Source: Acinetobacter celticus (GTDB taxonomy: Bacteria > Pseudomonadota > Gammaproteobacteria > Pseudomonadales > Moraxellaceae). Taken from it: a stretch of DNA of 64,000 bases. Within the stretch, counting starts at the first letter, position 1. Every line of letters starts with the position of its first letter. The translations under genes and the position numbers were made by a program. A model generated the notes under the pieces. That model was not told the DNA's origin, searched no databases, and saw nothing but the letters and a program-made list of their open reading frames with translations. The stretch is taken from NCBI RefSeq assembly GCF_001707755.1, contig NZ_MBDL01000008.1, positions 62,001-126,000 of the forward strand. Reading direction: 5' to 3'. Of this stretch, positions 46,037-56,229 are shown one piece after another.

Positions 46037-47740
46037 TTAAGCTTTTAACCATTTCTCTACTTTCGCTTGATCTTCAATCTTTAGTTCTACTTCTGTCAAA
46101 TCAGAACCCATAGCGCAAACTTCAAATTGCATTAGCTCATCGCGACGGAATGCCAATACAGTATAACTACCTGTTTGCTTCGCATACTGTTCAATAAGCT
46201 TGGTCGTTGCTTTTAAACCATCAATGGCAATTATGACATCATTGGCAGAAAGTCCCGCTTTCGCCCCGACACCATCACGGCGAGCAGACTGAATCAAGAC
46301 ACCTTCAGGTTTATCAGCAAGCTTTAAGCCCAATGCTAAAGACTTCTCATTTTTTAGTGTAAAACTGACACCAAATTCAGGGAGCAACTGATCTAACGGC
46401 AATTCATCAGTGGTATTAATCAAATGATTAATCTGTTCCGACCAATTATCACCCGTTAAGGTATGACACAATTCAAAAATAGTACGCTCATGAACCTGAA
46501 TGCCGTTCTGTGCATTTTCATACAATTTACGCATTAAGGCATCTAAGCTTGAACCGCGTAAACGCAAACCTAAATCTAGGCACAATGCCACTAAACAACC
46601 TTTGTTGTAATAGCTTGTACCTGCATTATTTGAATTTTCATCCTGACGATAAAACTTCACCCATGCATCAAAACTAGATTCCGACACGGACTGAACGAAA
46701 CGTCCAGGGTTTTGTAAATAACGATCAATCTGCGCTTTTAATAAGGTCAAATACGATGCCTGATTAATCACACCACTGCGCAATAAAATCAGATCATCAT
46801 AATAAGAAGTAAAACCTTCAAAAATCCACAGCAAAGAGGTATAGCCCTCTTTGTTCAGATCATAATTGACAAAGTTTTCTGGGCGAATGAATTTCACCAA
46901 CCATGAATGAAAATATTCATGACTACATAAACCTAAAAAGCGTTGATAGTCTTTAGATGGTTCTTCAGGTTCATCCGCTTTCGGCAAATCATCACGCGGA
47001 GTAATCAGGCTGGTACTATTAGGATGCTCTAAACCACCATAGCTGTTGCCCGTCGCCATGGTCATAAAGGTATAATCTTTAAATGGCGCAGAACCGAACA
47101 TTGAAATTTCGGTGCGACAAATTTTTTCAATATCCTGTTGCATACGTTGTGCGTTCATTGCATGTTTGCCAGAAACCACAAATTCATGTGCAATGCCATT
47201 CGCTTCAAAACTAAAACGAGTCTGATCCGCCAATTCAAATGGTGCATCAATTAATTGCTCATAATTGTCTGCATATAAGGTATAACGGCCCTTAACCAAA
47301 GTCTTGGTTTTTAAACCTGTTGCAATTTGGAAATGCTTTAATTCTGCTGGTAAGAAAACTTCCACCTCAATGGCTTTATCTTCTTGTCCTTCTAGACCTA
47401 AGCATGTACAAGCAGGGTTTACATATAAACGAGACTGGTCAACATAAGCACCGCGCACAGATAAGTCATAGGCATAGACATCATATTCAACCGTGATTAG
47501 CTCATGGTCGGTATTAAATAAACGCCATTTATTCTTTTCAAATTTCTGAATTTGTAAAACACGTCCATCTTCATCATAGGCACGGACAGATTCAATATGT
47601 TTAGAAAACTCACGAATTAAGTAACTTCCCGGAATCCAAGATGGAAGCGACAAGACCTGTGTTGGGTCTGCTAAGAAACGTGCGGTAACATGAATAAGGT
47701 GCTGACGATAATCGTCAAATTCGATTTGATAATGCAGCAT
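46037..47740 (-). CDS. M61 family metallopeptidase with C-terminal PDZ domain
   Basis: A 567-aa glycyl-aminopeptidase-like enzyme. The zinc motif HExxH is in SHEYFHSWLVKFI, followed by EGFTSYYDDLIL, where the Glu is the third ligand. The substrate-side GGLEHPNST segment lies just before it. A PDZ domain occupies the last 110 residues (RRDGVGAKAGLSANDVIIAI). No signal peptide is present if the ATG at 47740 is used. The longer frame begins with a TTG at 47821 and would add a hydrophobic stretch (LIAKLSFFYFVLPIM); neither start has a good ribosome binding site. Confidence 0.87.
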   Translation of the reverse strand: MLHYQIEFDDYRQHLIHVTARFLADPTQVLSLPSWIPGSYLIREFSKHIESVRAYDEDGRVLQIQKFEKNKWRLFNTDHELITVEYDVYAYDLSVRGAYVDQSRLYVNPACTCLGLEGQEDKAIEVEVFLPAELKHFQIATGLKTKTLVKGRYTLYADNYEQLIDAPFELADQTRFSFEANGIAHEFVVSGKHAMNAQRMQQDIEKICRTEISMFGSAPFKDYTFMTMATGNSYGGLEHPNSTSLITPRDDLPKADEPEEPSKDYQRFLGLCSHEYFHSWLVKFIRPENFVNYDLNKEGYTSLLWIFEGFTSYYDDLILLRSGVINQASYLTLLKAQIDRYLQNPGRFVQSVSESSFDAWVKFYRQDENSNNAGTSYYNKGCLVALCLDLGLRLRGSSLDALMRKLYENAQNGIQVHERTIFELCHTLTGDNWSEQINHLINTTDELPLDQLLPEFGVSFTLKNEKSLALGLKLADKPEGVLIQSARRDGVGAKAGLSANDVIIAIDGLKATTKLIEQYAKQTGSYTVLAFRRDELMQFEVCAMGSDLTEVELKIEDQAKVEKWLKA

Positions 47741-47918
47741 AATGGGCAATACGAAATAAAAAAAAGATAACTTGGCAATAAGCTTAACATTTTTTAGCTT
47801 TGTGATGCTGAACTGTCGCAATTGTCTACAATTAAGACTAGTCAGCAGAAAAAAAAAGGCATAGCATTCCCTAAATTTTTTGTATTTCTCCCCTAGGGAT
47901 GGGTCTTAAGGAACTTCA

Positions 47919-49232
47919 TTGAAACGCGTAATCTACTTCATCTTGGCGCTCTTGGCTTTATACTCCACGATCACACATGCTACCTTACTTAATATTAATC
48001 CAGAAACAGTAGAAGCTGAGGCTTGGAGCATTCTGGACCCACAATCGGGACAGGTCATTGCTGAACATAATAGTCATATCAAACGTGCCCCAGCCTCTTT
48101 AACTAAAATGATGGTGGCTTATATTGCCCTAAAAGAAATTAAGGCAGGTCATTTAAATAAAGATGAGGTACTTACCGCAACACCAATCGTTCAGGTCGTG
48201 CAGTGGGATGAATCTCAAATGTATTTAAAACAAGGCGAGCAGATTACTGTAGACCATCTTTTAGCGGGTTTAATTGTGATGTCTGCCAACGATGCAGCCG
48301 TGACCTTAGCAGAGAAAATTTCAGGTAGTATTCCTCAGTTTGTTGAGCGTATGAATAAAGAAGCCAAAGCGCTTGGGATGAACGATACCTTTTTTCAAAA
48401 CCCCGCAGGCATTACCATGCCAGAACATTATTCCTCTGCTGCCGATTTAGCACGTTTAGGCAGTGCGCTAGTAAAAGATGTGCCTGAATATTTAAACTAT
48501 TCAAAACAAACCAGTTTTAGCTATAACAATCATTTTCATAAAGCCACCAATATTCTCTTAAAGCAAGATCCTTCAGTCGATGGCATGAAAACAGGTTTTA
48601 CTAAAGCAGCAGGCTATAATCTAGCTTTAACAGCAAGTCGTCCGACTGGACTATATAACGAACCAGATCGTCGCCTCATTGTGGTGGTTTTAGGGGCAAA
48701 AAGTGGTCTAAAACGCGCTGAGGTTGCACATAAGCTGATGAATATTGCTTATACCTATACGCGTAATGAAGTCGCAATCAAAGATAAACAGCTCATTGCA
48801 GAATTACCCGTGATCAAATCAACACTAAAGATGTTCAAAGTTGAAACCAAACAGCCTCAGCTAATCACAACTTCACTGTATGACCCTGCTTTAAGCATTG
48901 ATATGAATACTTTTGATCAGCCACACCAACGCATTATGTTAGACACTGGCAATGGCGTACCACAAAGTATTGAACCGCTACAGCAAACCCAAACGCATAT
49001 GAATGTAGAAGTGAACGAAAAGCTATTAACCGCACCTTTAGCGCAAGTCATGAAATTAGCCACTATCAACGTTTATCAAAATGATCGTTTAATTAACAGC
49101 ATTAACATTAGTGATGATGTAAATATTGAAGAAGCAAATACTTTTCAAAAATTTGTATTTTGGATTAAAAGCCTATTTGGACTATTTTCATCTGACTCAG
49201 ATGCTGTAAAAATCTACCCATTACAACCATAA
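47919..49232 (+). CDS. D-alanyl-D-alanine carboxypeptidase (PBP5/6 type)
   Basis: A 437-aa low-molecular-mass penicillin-binding protein that trims the terminal D-Ala from peptidoglycan stems. A signal peptide opens the protein (VIYFILALLALYSTITHA). The three active-site motifs are SLTK (APASLTKMM), SAN (MSANDAA) and KTG (DGMKTGFT). The start is TTG with AAGGA six bases upstream. The C-terminal part is longer than in DacA/DacC and ends in a Phe/Trp-rich segment (FVFWIKSLFGLFSS) that may be the amphipathic membrane anchor. It could be the DacD-like paralogue. Confidence 0.9.
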   Translation: MKRVIYFILALLALYSTITHATLLNINPETVEAEAWSILDPQSGQVIAEHNSHIKRAPASLTKMMVAYIALKEIKAGHLNKDEVLTATPIVQVVQWDESQMYLKQGEQITVDHLLAGLIVMSANDAAVTLAEKISGSIPQFVERMNKEAKALGMNDTFFQNPAGITMPEHYSSAADLARLGSALVKDVPEYLNYSKQTSFSYNNHFHKATNILLKQDPSVDGMKTGFTKAAGYNLALTASRPTGLYNEPDRRLIVVVLGAKSGLKRAEVAHKLMNIAYTYTRNEVAIKDKQLIAELPVIKSTLKMFKVETKQPQLITTSLYDPALSIDMNTFDQPHQRIMLDTGNGVPQSIEPLQQTQTHMNVEVNEKLLTAPLAQVMKLATINVYQNDRLINSINISDDVNIEEANTFQKFVFWIKSLFGLFSSDSDAVKIYPLQP

Positions 49233-49255
49233 TAATAAAGTTTTGAAACATATTA

Positions 49256-49287
49256 AAAGAAGGTGGCATATCCCTGTCATCTTCTTT
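49256..49287 (+). terminator. terminator of the carboxypeptidase gene
   Basis: A 13-base stem (AAAGAAGGTGGCA with TGTCATCTTCTTT, two G:T pairs) and a 6-base loop are followed by more T. Confidence 0.8.
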
Positions 49288-49451
49288 TTTTATCACAATA
49301 ATAAAATTGCATTGAAATTTATAAATTCACCCTTATTAATGAAAAAACCATCATATAAATGGTGAAAATGCATTTTTTTCGTAAATTTAGTCTACAAAAA
49401 TGCAATTTCACTTTATGATGTACCCTTTAAAAATTTGAATGGATCAATAAC

Positions 49452-49934
49452 ATGACTGCTATTGCAAATAACCTTGTGGTTTCTTTCCACTACACATTAA
49501 CTAATGCTGAAGGTGAAACTCTAGACCAATCTCAAGGTGAGCCACTTGCCTATTTGCACGGTGCGGGCAATATCATTCCTGGTCTTGAAAAAGCATTAGA
49601 AGGCAAAACTGTAGGCGAAAAATTCACAGTAAATGTACCTGCTGCTGAAGGTTATGGCGAATACAACCCAGACCTAGTACAAGAAGTTCCTGCTCAAATG
49701 TTCCAAGGCGTTGACAACATTCAAGCGGGCATGCAATTCCAAGCTCAAACTGATGACGGTGTTCAAATCGTTACTGTTAAAGCAGTTGAAGGCGAAAACA
49801 TCATTGTAGATGCTAACTTCCCACTTGCTGGTCAAGATTTAACATTTGCTGTTGAAATTATTGAAATTCGTGAACCTTCTCAAGAAGAATTAGATCACGG
49901 CCACGTACACGGTGCGGGCGGTCATCACCACTAA
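49452..49934 (+). CDS. slyD: FKBP-type peptidyl-prolyl isomerase (SlyD-like)
   Basis: A 160-aa cytoplasmic prolyl isomerase and chaperone. The FKBP part begins VVSFHYTLTNAEGETLDQSQ and has GAGNIIPGLEKALEGKTVGE. An inserted chaperone flap spans about residues 70-125. The tail is His-rich (HGHVHGAGGHHH) and could bind nickel, as in SlyD, though it is shorter than the E. coli tail. It is a single gene with its own terminator. Confidence 0.88.
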   Translation: MTAIANNLVVSFHYTLTNAEGETLDQSQGEPLAYLHGAGNIIPGLEKALEGKTVGEKFTVNVPAAEGYGEYNPDLVQEVPAQMFQGVDNIQAGMQFQAQTDDGVQIVTVKAVEGENIIVDANFPLAGQDLTFAVEIIEIREPSQEELDHGHVHGAGGHHH

Positions 49935-49954
49935 GATCTTTTGATCTCATGTGA

Positions 49955-49983
49955 AAAAAGGCAAAGTTTTACTTTGCCTTTTT
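49955..49983 (+). terminator. terminator of the SlyD-like gene
   Basis: The 13-base stem AAAAAGGCAAAGT/ACTTTGCCTTTTT with a 3-base loop is followed by T. Confidence 0.9.
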
Positions 49984-50253
49984 TATTGTTTCGGATATGG
50001 CTCTGCAATAGATAAACTTTTAAATATTATTAAACTGATGTGAACACAAATAATGGCTGATTTTGTCTTTAACCGGCTGATAATCATCTGAATGAAATAA
50101 GAAAAATCTATCCAAATAATGCAAATGACTCAAATTTAAATACTGATTCATTTCTGCACACCATTGCGTCTATTTTTCTAAATTTGAATAAAAGCAAAGC
50201 CCATTAAACCTAATGAGCTTTAAGTTACTAGCTGTAATTTCGAAGTAATTGGC

Positions 50254-51606
50254 TTAAACGGGATGTTCTTGTTGCATACTGACGCTAAAAGCTTTACATC
50301 CCTTTTTCAGTAAAATAAAAGCCATTACACATGAGCAAGCGCCAACAATAGACAGCGACATCCCCACCATCAATGGGTTTCCAAAGATTTTATCGGTCAT
50401 TAATGCCACCAAAGTTGTCCCTATTCCAACTGCAACTAAGTTGCTGATCAGTAGAAAAACCGCTGAAATTTGGGCACGTATTTGGTTAGGTGCAAGCATT
50501 TGCATTGCGGTTGTTGAAATAGGCATTGGAAATGATGCAAAGAACATTGCTGGAACCAATAGTGCCACAGACAACCATAATTCAGACACTTGAGTAAATA
50601 CAATCATTGGAATAATTAAACCAACAATACCCATAACACCCGTGATCATAGGTGCATCTTTTCTACCTTTTTGAATAAACCAGTCATTTAACCAACCTGC
50701 ACAAAATACACCTAAGGTATTTGCCACCAACATGACCGTACCTAACATATAACCCGCTTCTGTCGGTGTTAATCCATATTTACGCATATAAAATGCAGGC
50801 GTCCAGCTGATAAGGCAGTACAGCGCCATGGCATAGAAGGTAAAACCGAAATAATGACAGCCAAAAGTGGTGCTATGTTTCTTAATAAACTTAAAGGCTT
50901 TTTTCATACTGGTTTTTTCAACGTGGCCTTGCGCATCTAGACGCTGACCTTTACGTTGCGGATCGCGTACCGTCAAAATAAACAACAAACCAATAAATAC
51001 ACCCGGCAAACCCACAAGAATAAATGCCATTTGCCATGCTTTAATTACACCTAATAGTGGCACTTCAATCAAGCTCATATTTTTCAATAAGCCAATGACA
51101 TAACCACCCACTAAAAAGGCAATCCCTCCACCAACAAATGAACCACTGGAATATACGGCAACTGCACGACCTAGTTTATCTTTACTGAACATATCACTAA
51201 ACATTGAATATGCAGCCGGTGATAATGTGGCTTCTCCTACACCCACCCCCATTCGGCTAAAAAACAGCTGTATGAAACTCTTACTTAAACCACACAAGGC
51301 AGTCGCAATACTCCAAAAGACAATTCCGACAGCAATAATTTTAGGGCGCGAAAATCGGTCTGCTAAATATGCCAGAGGTAAACCCATAAAGGCATAGAAT
51401 AATGAAAATGCCAAACCGTGCAATAAACTGAATTGGGTATCTGATAAATTTAAATCTGCTTTAATTGGCTCAATCATCAATGCCAAAATTTGACGATCAA
51501 TAAATGAAAAAATATAAGCCAACATACAGAGTAGTACTACATACCACGCATATGCATTCGATTTTTTACTGACTGTGATAGCTTGTTCCTTGAGAGGGCT
51601 ATTCAT
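50254..51606 (-). CDS. spinster-type MFS transporter
   Basis: A 450-aa inner-membrane transporter of the major facilitator superfamily. It has twelve predicted helices and the spinster-like opening FSFIDRQILALMIEPIKADL. The inter-helix 2-3 motif is LAYLADRFSRPKII, and GVGVGEATLSPAAYSMFSD is also typical. An AGGAA site precedes the ATG. Nothing nearby shows the substrate; related proteins carry sphingolipid-like or aromatic compounds. Confidence 0.88.
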   Translation of the reverse strand: MNSPLKEQAITVSKKSNAYAWYVVLLCMLAYIFSFIDRQILALMIEPIKADLNLSDTQFSLLHGLAFSLFYAFMGLPLAYLADRFSRPKIIAVGIVFWSIATALCGLSKSFIQLFFSRMGVGVGEATLSPAAYSMFSDMFSKDKLGRAVAVYSSGSFVGGGIAFLVGGYVIGLLKNMSLIEVPLLGVIKAWQMAFILVGLPGVFIGLLFILTVRDPQRKGQRLDAQGHVEKTSMKKAFKFIKKHSTTFGCHYFGFTFYAMALYCLISWTPAFYMRKYGLTPTEAGYMLGTVMLVANTLGVFCAGWLNDWFIQKGRKDAPMITGVMGIVGLIIPMIVFTQVSELWLSVALLVPAMFFASFPMPISTTAMQMLAPNQIRAQISAVFLLISNLVAVGIGTTLVALMTDKIFGNPLMVGMSLSIVGACSCVMAFILLKKGCKAFSVSMQQEHPV

Positions 51607-52319
51607 GCAACTTATTCCTTGTATGACGGCTTATATTCCTTATAAGCCCATATTTCCTTTACCCTAAATAATCCGAATCCTGCTTAAGGAAATAAGAATA
51701 TTCACCTTGAGACCCATTCGCTATTTTGATTATGAAAAAATCGATAATTTGATCTGATAGCACTAAAATCAGATTCAAATAAGTCAAAAATTACATTTAT
51801 TTCATGATTTTAAAGAAAAACCTTATCCAAGATTAGAGTTCAACAGGGAAAATATTTTGTTGAAGAATAGAATAAAAACACTTTCTTTCTAAAACTTGCT
51901 GTCACATACGCAAATTTTTAAGTGAGAACCAATATTTAGTCGCTGATTTTATTTGTTTTTATGTACCATATTCCACATCTTTTTAAGTATAAAATTATAC
52001 CTTTCAAATGATTCAACTTTTACTGACAAAATTAGGTAAATCGGTAACTTATATTCAATAAATTTTAAAATTTATATTAATCGATTAGAGCACTGAGCAT
52101 ATGAATATACATTTTTAAGCCTATGACAAAGCTCACGCTAAAAATGTAGCTCCTGACAAATTTAAGTTGATACTTTTTATTTTGAATTCGACCATTTTCA
52201 ATTTGCATGCAACGATATAAATTTTTTTCAATACAATATTTTATGTATTTCAGACTTAGGCTTATAAACTTAAAAAAGCAAAAGTAAATAAACCTAAGTT
52301 TTTTGAAAAAAAAGTGCTT
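51607..52319. other. 713-base AT-rich region without genes
   Basis: No coding frame with a start signal, RNA gene or clear repeat was recognised. It contains the upstream region of the MFS gene on its left side. Confidence 0.5.
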
Positions 52320-52712
52320 TTAAGCTGTAAATGTTTCTTGTAGAAAGCGCCAAAGCATTTTGCCTTGAATTTCTTCAATTAATGCACAAGAGCGACGGAT
52401 TAATACGCCAGTTTCTTTTGTATGTTTCTCTGTATAAGTTAAAACAATGCTTTGTTCATTTTGTGAAATAATTTCTTCGTCATAGATTTCAATCTTGATA
52501 TCTGGCATTTTCCCTTGATTATTTGCAAACAATTGCTTCACTTCTTCAAATTTAAATTTTTTACCTGCCGCGCCAACCATTTCAAAATTTTCAGAAAAAT
52601 GGTTAATCAATAATGCTAAATCTTCATCATTGTTTACGCCACTAAAAATTCTTTCAATAAGTACATGCATTGTATGTATGCTTTCAATTGCTTTTTCTGC
52701 AGAAAGTGCCAT
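52320..52712 (-). CDS. SnoaL/NTF2-like (DUF4440-type) protein
   Basis: A 130-aa soluble protein with the layout of the NTF2-like superfamily: N-terminal helices (LIERIFSGVNNDEDLALLIN, then HFSENFEMVGAAGK), followed by strands ending in SCALIEEIQGKMLWRFLQET. No catalytic residues can be assigned. AAGGA precedes the ATG at a normal distance. Function unknown. Confidence 0.6.
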   Translation of the reverse strand: MALSAEKAIESIHTMHVLIERIFSGVNNDEDLALLINHFSENFEMVGAAGKKFKFEEVKQLFANNQGKMPDIKIEIYDEEIISQNEQSIVLTYTEKHTKETGVLIRRSCALIEEIQGKMLWRFLQETFTA

Positions 52713-53133
52713 GTCTATTTCCTTATATGTAATATTGACTCGTATAATAAATCAAAATTACATGTAAAATTCAATATAATTTATTTTAATTTAGTACAAA
52801 AAATTTGTGATGATCAATAAACGTCGCATACATCAATGAAAAACAGATTCAGAGTATTTTTTAAAAATTCTATTTTTATCAAAATTTATTACAAATAAAT
52901 GTAGTTTTATCTATATAAAAATCAACCTATTAATCAAAAAAATCAGTTGTAAAATTATGCTGTATTTAGAAGTATGTCTATTCATCAAGAGTGCATCTAA
53001 CAGGAAGAATAAAAATACTTTGCGATAGCTTTTAAGTTTATTTGATTACGATGAGAAGAATACTGTGCTGAGTGAGTTTGTAGATGAGCGCATCACATAT
53101 AGGGAAAATCTCCTCTCTTCCGGAAATACACAA
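52713..53133. other. intergenic region without recognisable gene
   Basis: About 420 AT-rich bases. A plus-strand open frame near 53035-53130 reads FDYDEKNTVLSEFVDERITY but lacks a start signal. Nothing else was seen. Confidence 0.4.
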
Positions 53134-53163
53134 AAAAAGCCCACTAAAAATAGTGGGCTTTTT
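53134..53163 (-). terminator. terminator of tRNA-Val
   Basis: AAAAAGCCCACTA/TAGTGGGCTTTTT is a perfect 13-base stem with loop AAAA, just beyond the 3' end of tRNA-Val. Confidence 0.88.
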
Positions 53164-53186
53164 CTTGTTGAATAATCAACGAATTT

Positions 53187-53263
53187 TGGTAGGTATAAGC
53201 AGACTCGAACTGCTGACCTCTACGATGTCAACGTAGCGCTCTAACCAACTGAGCTATACACCT
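53187..53263 (-). tRNA. tRNA-Val (GAC)
   Basis: A complete 77-base cloverleaf with encoded CCA. The anticodon loop TTGACAT gives GAC. The stem CTACG/CGTAG, a D loop with GGTT and the T loop TTCGAGT are all regular. A 29-base part of it recurs, inverted, near 57326. Confidence 0.95.
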
Positions 53264-53310
53264 AGAATGAACAGAATCATATTCAATTATCTTTACTTAG
53301 ACAAGAATTT

Positions 53311-55311
53311 TCATAGCTTTTTAAGTGCAAATGCACAAGTTTTAAACAAAACCTTCATTTCTTTTATCTTTTCCTCTGATTCACTTTTCGGTGCATACAT
53401 ATACTGCTCATATAAATGACTTAATCGCTTAAAATATATCAGGTCTTGGCTCTGAACCAATGAAGACAAGCGCGTCATCCAACCTGAAAAAGTCTCTAAA
53501 GATTGTCTTTGTAGTGTTAATGGTAATTTGACATTAAAGTGTTGAATACAACGTTCTAATTCAGATGTCTGAGTAAACAACTTCCAACGAATCCAGCCAA
53601 AATACATTACAAGTAACATCACCATACTTATGATTAAAATCAGTACACTTGAATACGCGGAGTCTCCCCCTAACTTTTGCAACCAACTGCGCTGAGATTC
53701 CGCATTATATCCCACGACTTTGCTTTGCCATTGATAACTAGCGTAATCCCCCCAAATACGCATTTTGGTTAAAAGCGCATACTGTTGGTATGACCACTCA
53801 GACTGATTCCCGCCTAGAATTTGCCTATCACTCTCTCGGTAGTTTTGCATCCCTTCGTCTATACGTAGAGGCGCGACAATGGCCGTTGGGTCATACCGTT
53901 GCCATCTTCCATTTAACCAAACTTCAGTCCAAGCATGCGCATCTAACTGACGCACTTCCCAGCTTTTACCATCTGGGGCAAATTGACCGCCTTGATAACC
54001 CGCCACAACTCTGGCTGGAATACCAACGTAACGCATCAACATGACAAAACTAGATGCATAATGCTCACAAAACCCTTGTCGGGAATGAAATAAGAAATCA
54101 TCGACACGGTTTTGGCCTAAAGTTCCAGAGCTTAAGGTATAAGCGAAATTATGGCGTTGATACCATGCAATGACCTTTTCAACATATTTTTGAGGATCTC
54201 TAGAGCTTTGAGCAAATAACTCGCTTGCCAATTGTTGAGATTTGATATCTCTATCTTTAACAGTTTGTGTATTCAGTTTGATTTGCCAATTTAATTGACG
54301 CTCATTTATAGGTAAATCTGTTGTCCCAACCCACATAAGTGAAATAGGCTCATTCCTACTATTTAGTCGTTGTGGAGTAATCCGCCCATCTTGACCCAGT
54401 AGATATTGACCATTTACAGATATTGATTGTTCCAGCCCCATCACCCAAGCAATGTTTGGATCTGCAGCTAAATATTGGTAAGAAAAAGGTTTTGACCTTT
54501 TTGAGATCACATCATTGGACTGAATCACCCTTTGATTCAAAGTACTACTCGTCCAACGAGTTCCATCATATTCATCCAGCACCAACGCTCTCCAATAAAG
54601 TTCAGAGCGTGCAGGTAATTCATTCAGATGACCAGTAATCCTAAACGCCAAAGCACTGGACTGCGAAAGTTTAGCAATGTCACCGGGCGACATACTGTCA
54701 CTGATACCCGTCACCGCTTTATTTTCTGGAATAGGAATATGCCAAAGAGGTGGTAAGCGTGGAAAAAATAAAAACAATAAAATAAAAAATGGTAAGGCGT
54801 AGAGTAAAAATTTACCCACATGCCAAACATCTTGTTTTAAAGCGATCAAATTTGATTTTTGATTTTCATCAAATTCTGCGACTTGTATTCGATACAAACC
54901 AATAAAACAACTTGTTAAACACAGTAAAACCATAACAGCCATTGCAAAAGATTGACTGAATAAAAACAGACTTGCACTCACAAAAAATGCAAAATTAAAC
55001 AGAATAATCACATCTCTTTTGCTTTTACTTTCTAAAGCTTTTGCAAATAAGAAAGTTGCTAAAACAGCAACTCCAGCTTCAACTCCTAAAAAGGTTTGAT
55101 AACGCAAATAAATACTGGCTAAAGCCAAAAAAGTCAGTCCAAAAATCAATACTGTATGTAGCACCGACTGAGTGGCTTGTTTACGAAAAAATAGATATAC
55201 CCAAACGACGATAAAGACACCGCTAAGTAAAGCGGGAATAAAAGCCAACTGCGCAACTATCAATAAGCCCAAACTAACAAGAATTGAAATGCGGATTGTA
55301 TTTGGAATCAT
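53311..55311 (-). CDS. TgpA-type membrane transglutaminase-like protein
   Basis: A 666-aa membrane protein with an N-terminal DUF3488 block of several helices (residues about 1-190), a periplasmic transglutaminase-like domain and a C-terminal helix and tail. The cysteine-protease-like triad is visible: Cys in GFCEHYASSF, His in DAHAWTEVWL and Asp in RYDPTA. The ATG at 55311 overlaps the end region of the DUF58 gene. The related Pseudomonas TgpA is essential there. It is the last gene of the moxR-DUF58-tgpA operon. Confidence 0.9.
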   Translation of the reverse strand: MIPNTIRISILVSLGLLIVAQLAFIPALLSGVFIVVWVYLFFRKQATQSVLHTVLIFGLTFLALASIYLRYQTFLGVEAGVAVLATFLFAKALESKSKRDVIILFNFAFFVSASLFLFSQSFAMAVMVLLCLTSCFIGLYRIQVAEFDENQKSNLIALKQDVWHVGKFLLYALPFFILLFLFFPRLPPLWHIPIPENKAVTGISDSMSPGDIAKLSQSSALAFRITGHLNELPARSELYWRALVLDEYDGTRWTSSTLNQRVIQSNDVISKRSKPFSYQYLAADPNIAWVMGLEQSISVNGQYLLGQDGRITPQRLNSRNEPISLMWVGTTDLPINERQLNWQIKLNTQTVKDRDIKSQQLASELFAQSSRDPQKYVEKVIAWYQRHNFAYTLSSGTLGQNRVDDFLFHSRQGFCEHYASSFVMLMRYVGIPARVVAGYQGGQFAPDGKSWEVRQLDAHAWTEVWLNGRWQRYDPTAIVAPLRIDEGMQNYRESDRQILGGNQSEWSYQQYALLTKMRIWGDYASYQWQSKVVGYNAESQRSWLQKLGGDSAYSSVLILIISMVMLLVMYFGWIRWKLFTQTSELERCIQHFNVKLPLTLQRQSLETFSGWMTRLSSLVQSQDLIYFKRLSHLYEQYMYAPKSESEEKIKEMKVLFKTCAFALKKL

Positions 55312-55313
55312 AA

Positions 55314-56219
55314 TTAAGCCTGCGCTAAAAGCAACTGCGCTTTTATCAATTGCTGATCGCCCCAACCACTAGGCAATTGTCCATGTGGCAAATATAAGGA
55401 ATATGCACAATGTTGCTGTTCACACTGCTCAACCAGTCCCATCATTAAGCTAAGTTTCTCTTCATGCGATGGGCTAGGCATATGTTCATAGTAAATTTCA
55501 ACATGTTGCTGATCTTGATATTGTTCAAAAACTTTAACGAACATTCCTTGCCCACGCGCAACCTGCTTCCAAGAGACAGCTTGCAAGGAATCACCTAAGG
55601 TATAGTTTTTTAATTCACGAAATTCATCTAAATCTTGCTCAAAATTTTCATGTTGGTATTTATTTTCTGCGACTGTCCATGTTGCTTTTGGTGCAATCCA
55701 ACAGGTTTTTTGCAAATATAAATACGTCCATGCCCGAACCAAACCAAAAGGATAAACGGAAAATATCTGAATATCAGGATAACTAAACTGACCGCGATTT
55801 TCTGCTAAAAATGAAATTTTGAATGTCTGCTTTCGTTCAGTTATACATATTTTATGGACTTGCTCTTCTGTTTTAATCCATAAATAGCGTCTGTGGGGTT
55901 GCGCTTGGTTAAAGTACAAATCTAAAGATATTTCTTGACCGACTTGGCCAAGTTCATGACTTGAAACATCTATTTTTAAACCATGTAATTGCTTAAATGT
56001 CAGATAAAAACTAATACAAAATACCGCGCTAATTAAAAAGCAAAAACCCAATATTAAGTTATTTGCATAATTCACCCCAGCAATAAAAGTGATAAAAATC
56101 AGGACTAAAAACAAATAACCTTGTTGATAAACAAAGACCAAAACATCATTTTGTTTAAGCTGTTTTTCTTGCTGAAATGTGAAGCGCTTCACCAGCCAAT
56201 TTTGCCATATTGATGCCAA
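55314..56219 (-). CDS. DUF58 domain protein
   Basis: A 301-aa protein with two N-terminal membrane helices (VFVYQQGYLFLVLIFITFIA). The DUF58 core includes DEFRELKNYTLGDSLQAVSW and the KQVARGQGMFVKVFE segment. Such proteins accompany MoxR ATPases. I place the start at a TTG (56219) because AAGGAG lies six bases before it; that ribosome binding site overlaps the moxR stop. A GTG at 56240 would overlap moxR. The stop is two bases from the tgpA start. Confidence 0.87.
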   Translation of the reverse strand: MASIWQNWLVKRFTFQQEKQLKQNDVLVFVYQQGYLFLVLIFITFIAGVNYANNLILGFCFLISAVFCISFYLTFKQLHGLKIDVSSHELGQVGQEISLDLYFNQAQPHRRYLWIKTEEQVHKICITERKQTFKISFLAENRGQFSYPDIQIFSVYPFGLVRAWTYLYLQKTCWIAPKATWTVAENKYQHENFEQDLDEFRELKNYTLGDSLQAVSWKQVARGQGMFVKVFEQYQDQQHVEIYYEHMPSPSHEEKLSLMMGLVEQCEQQHCAYSLYLPHGQLPSGWGDQQLIKAQLLLAQA

Positions 56220-56229
56220 GCTACTCTCC

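Noticed and set aside
53035..53160. Plus-strand open frame reading through the tRNA-Val terminator
   Set aside because: No start codon with a ribosome binding site, and its end is inside a strong terminator.
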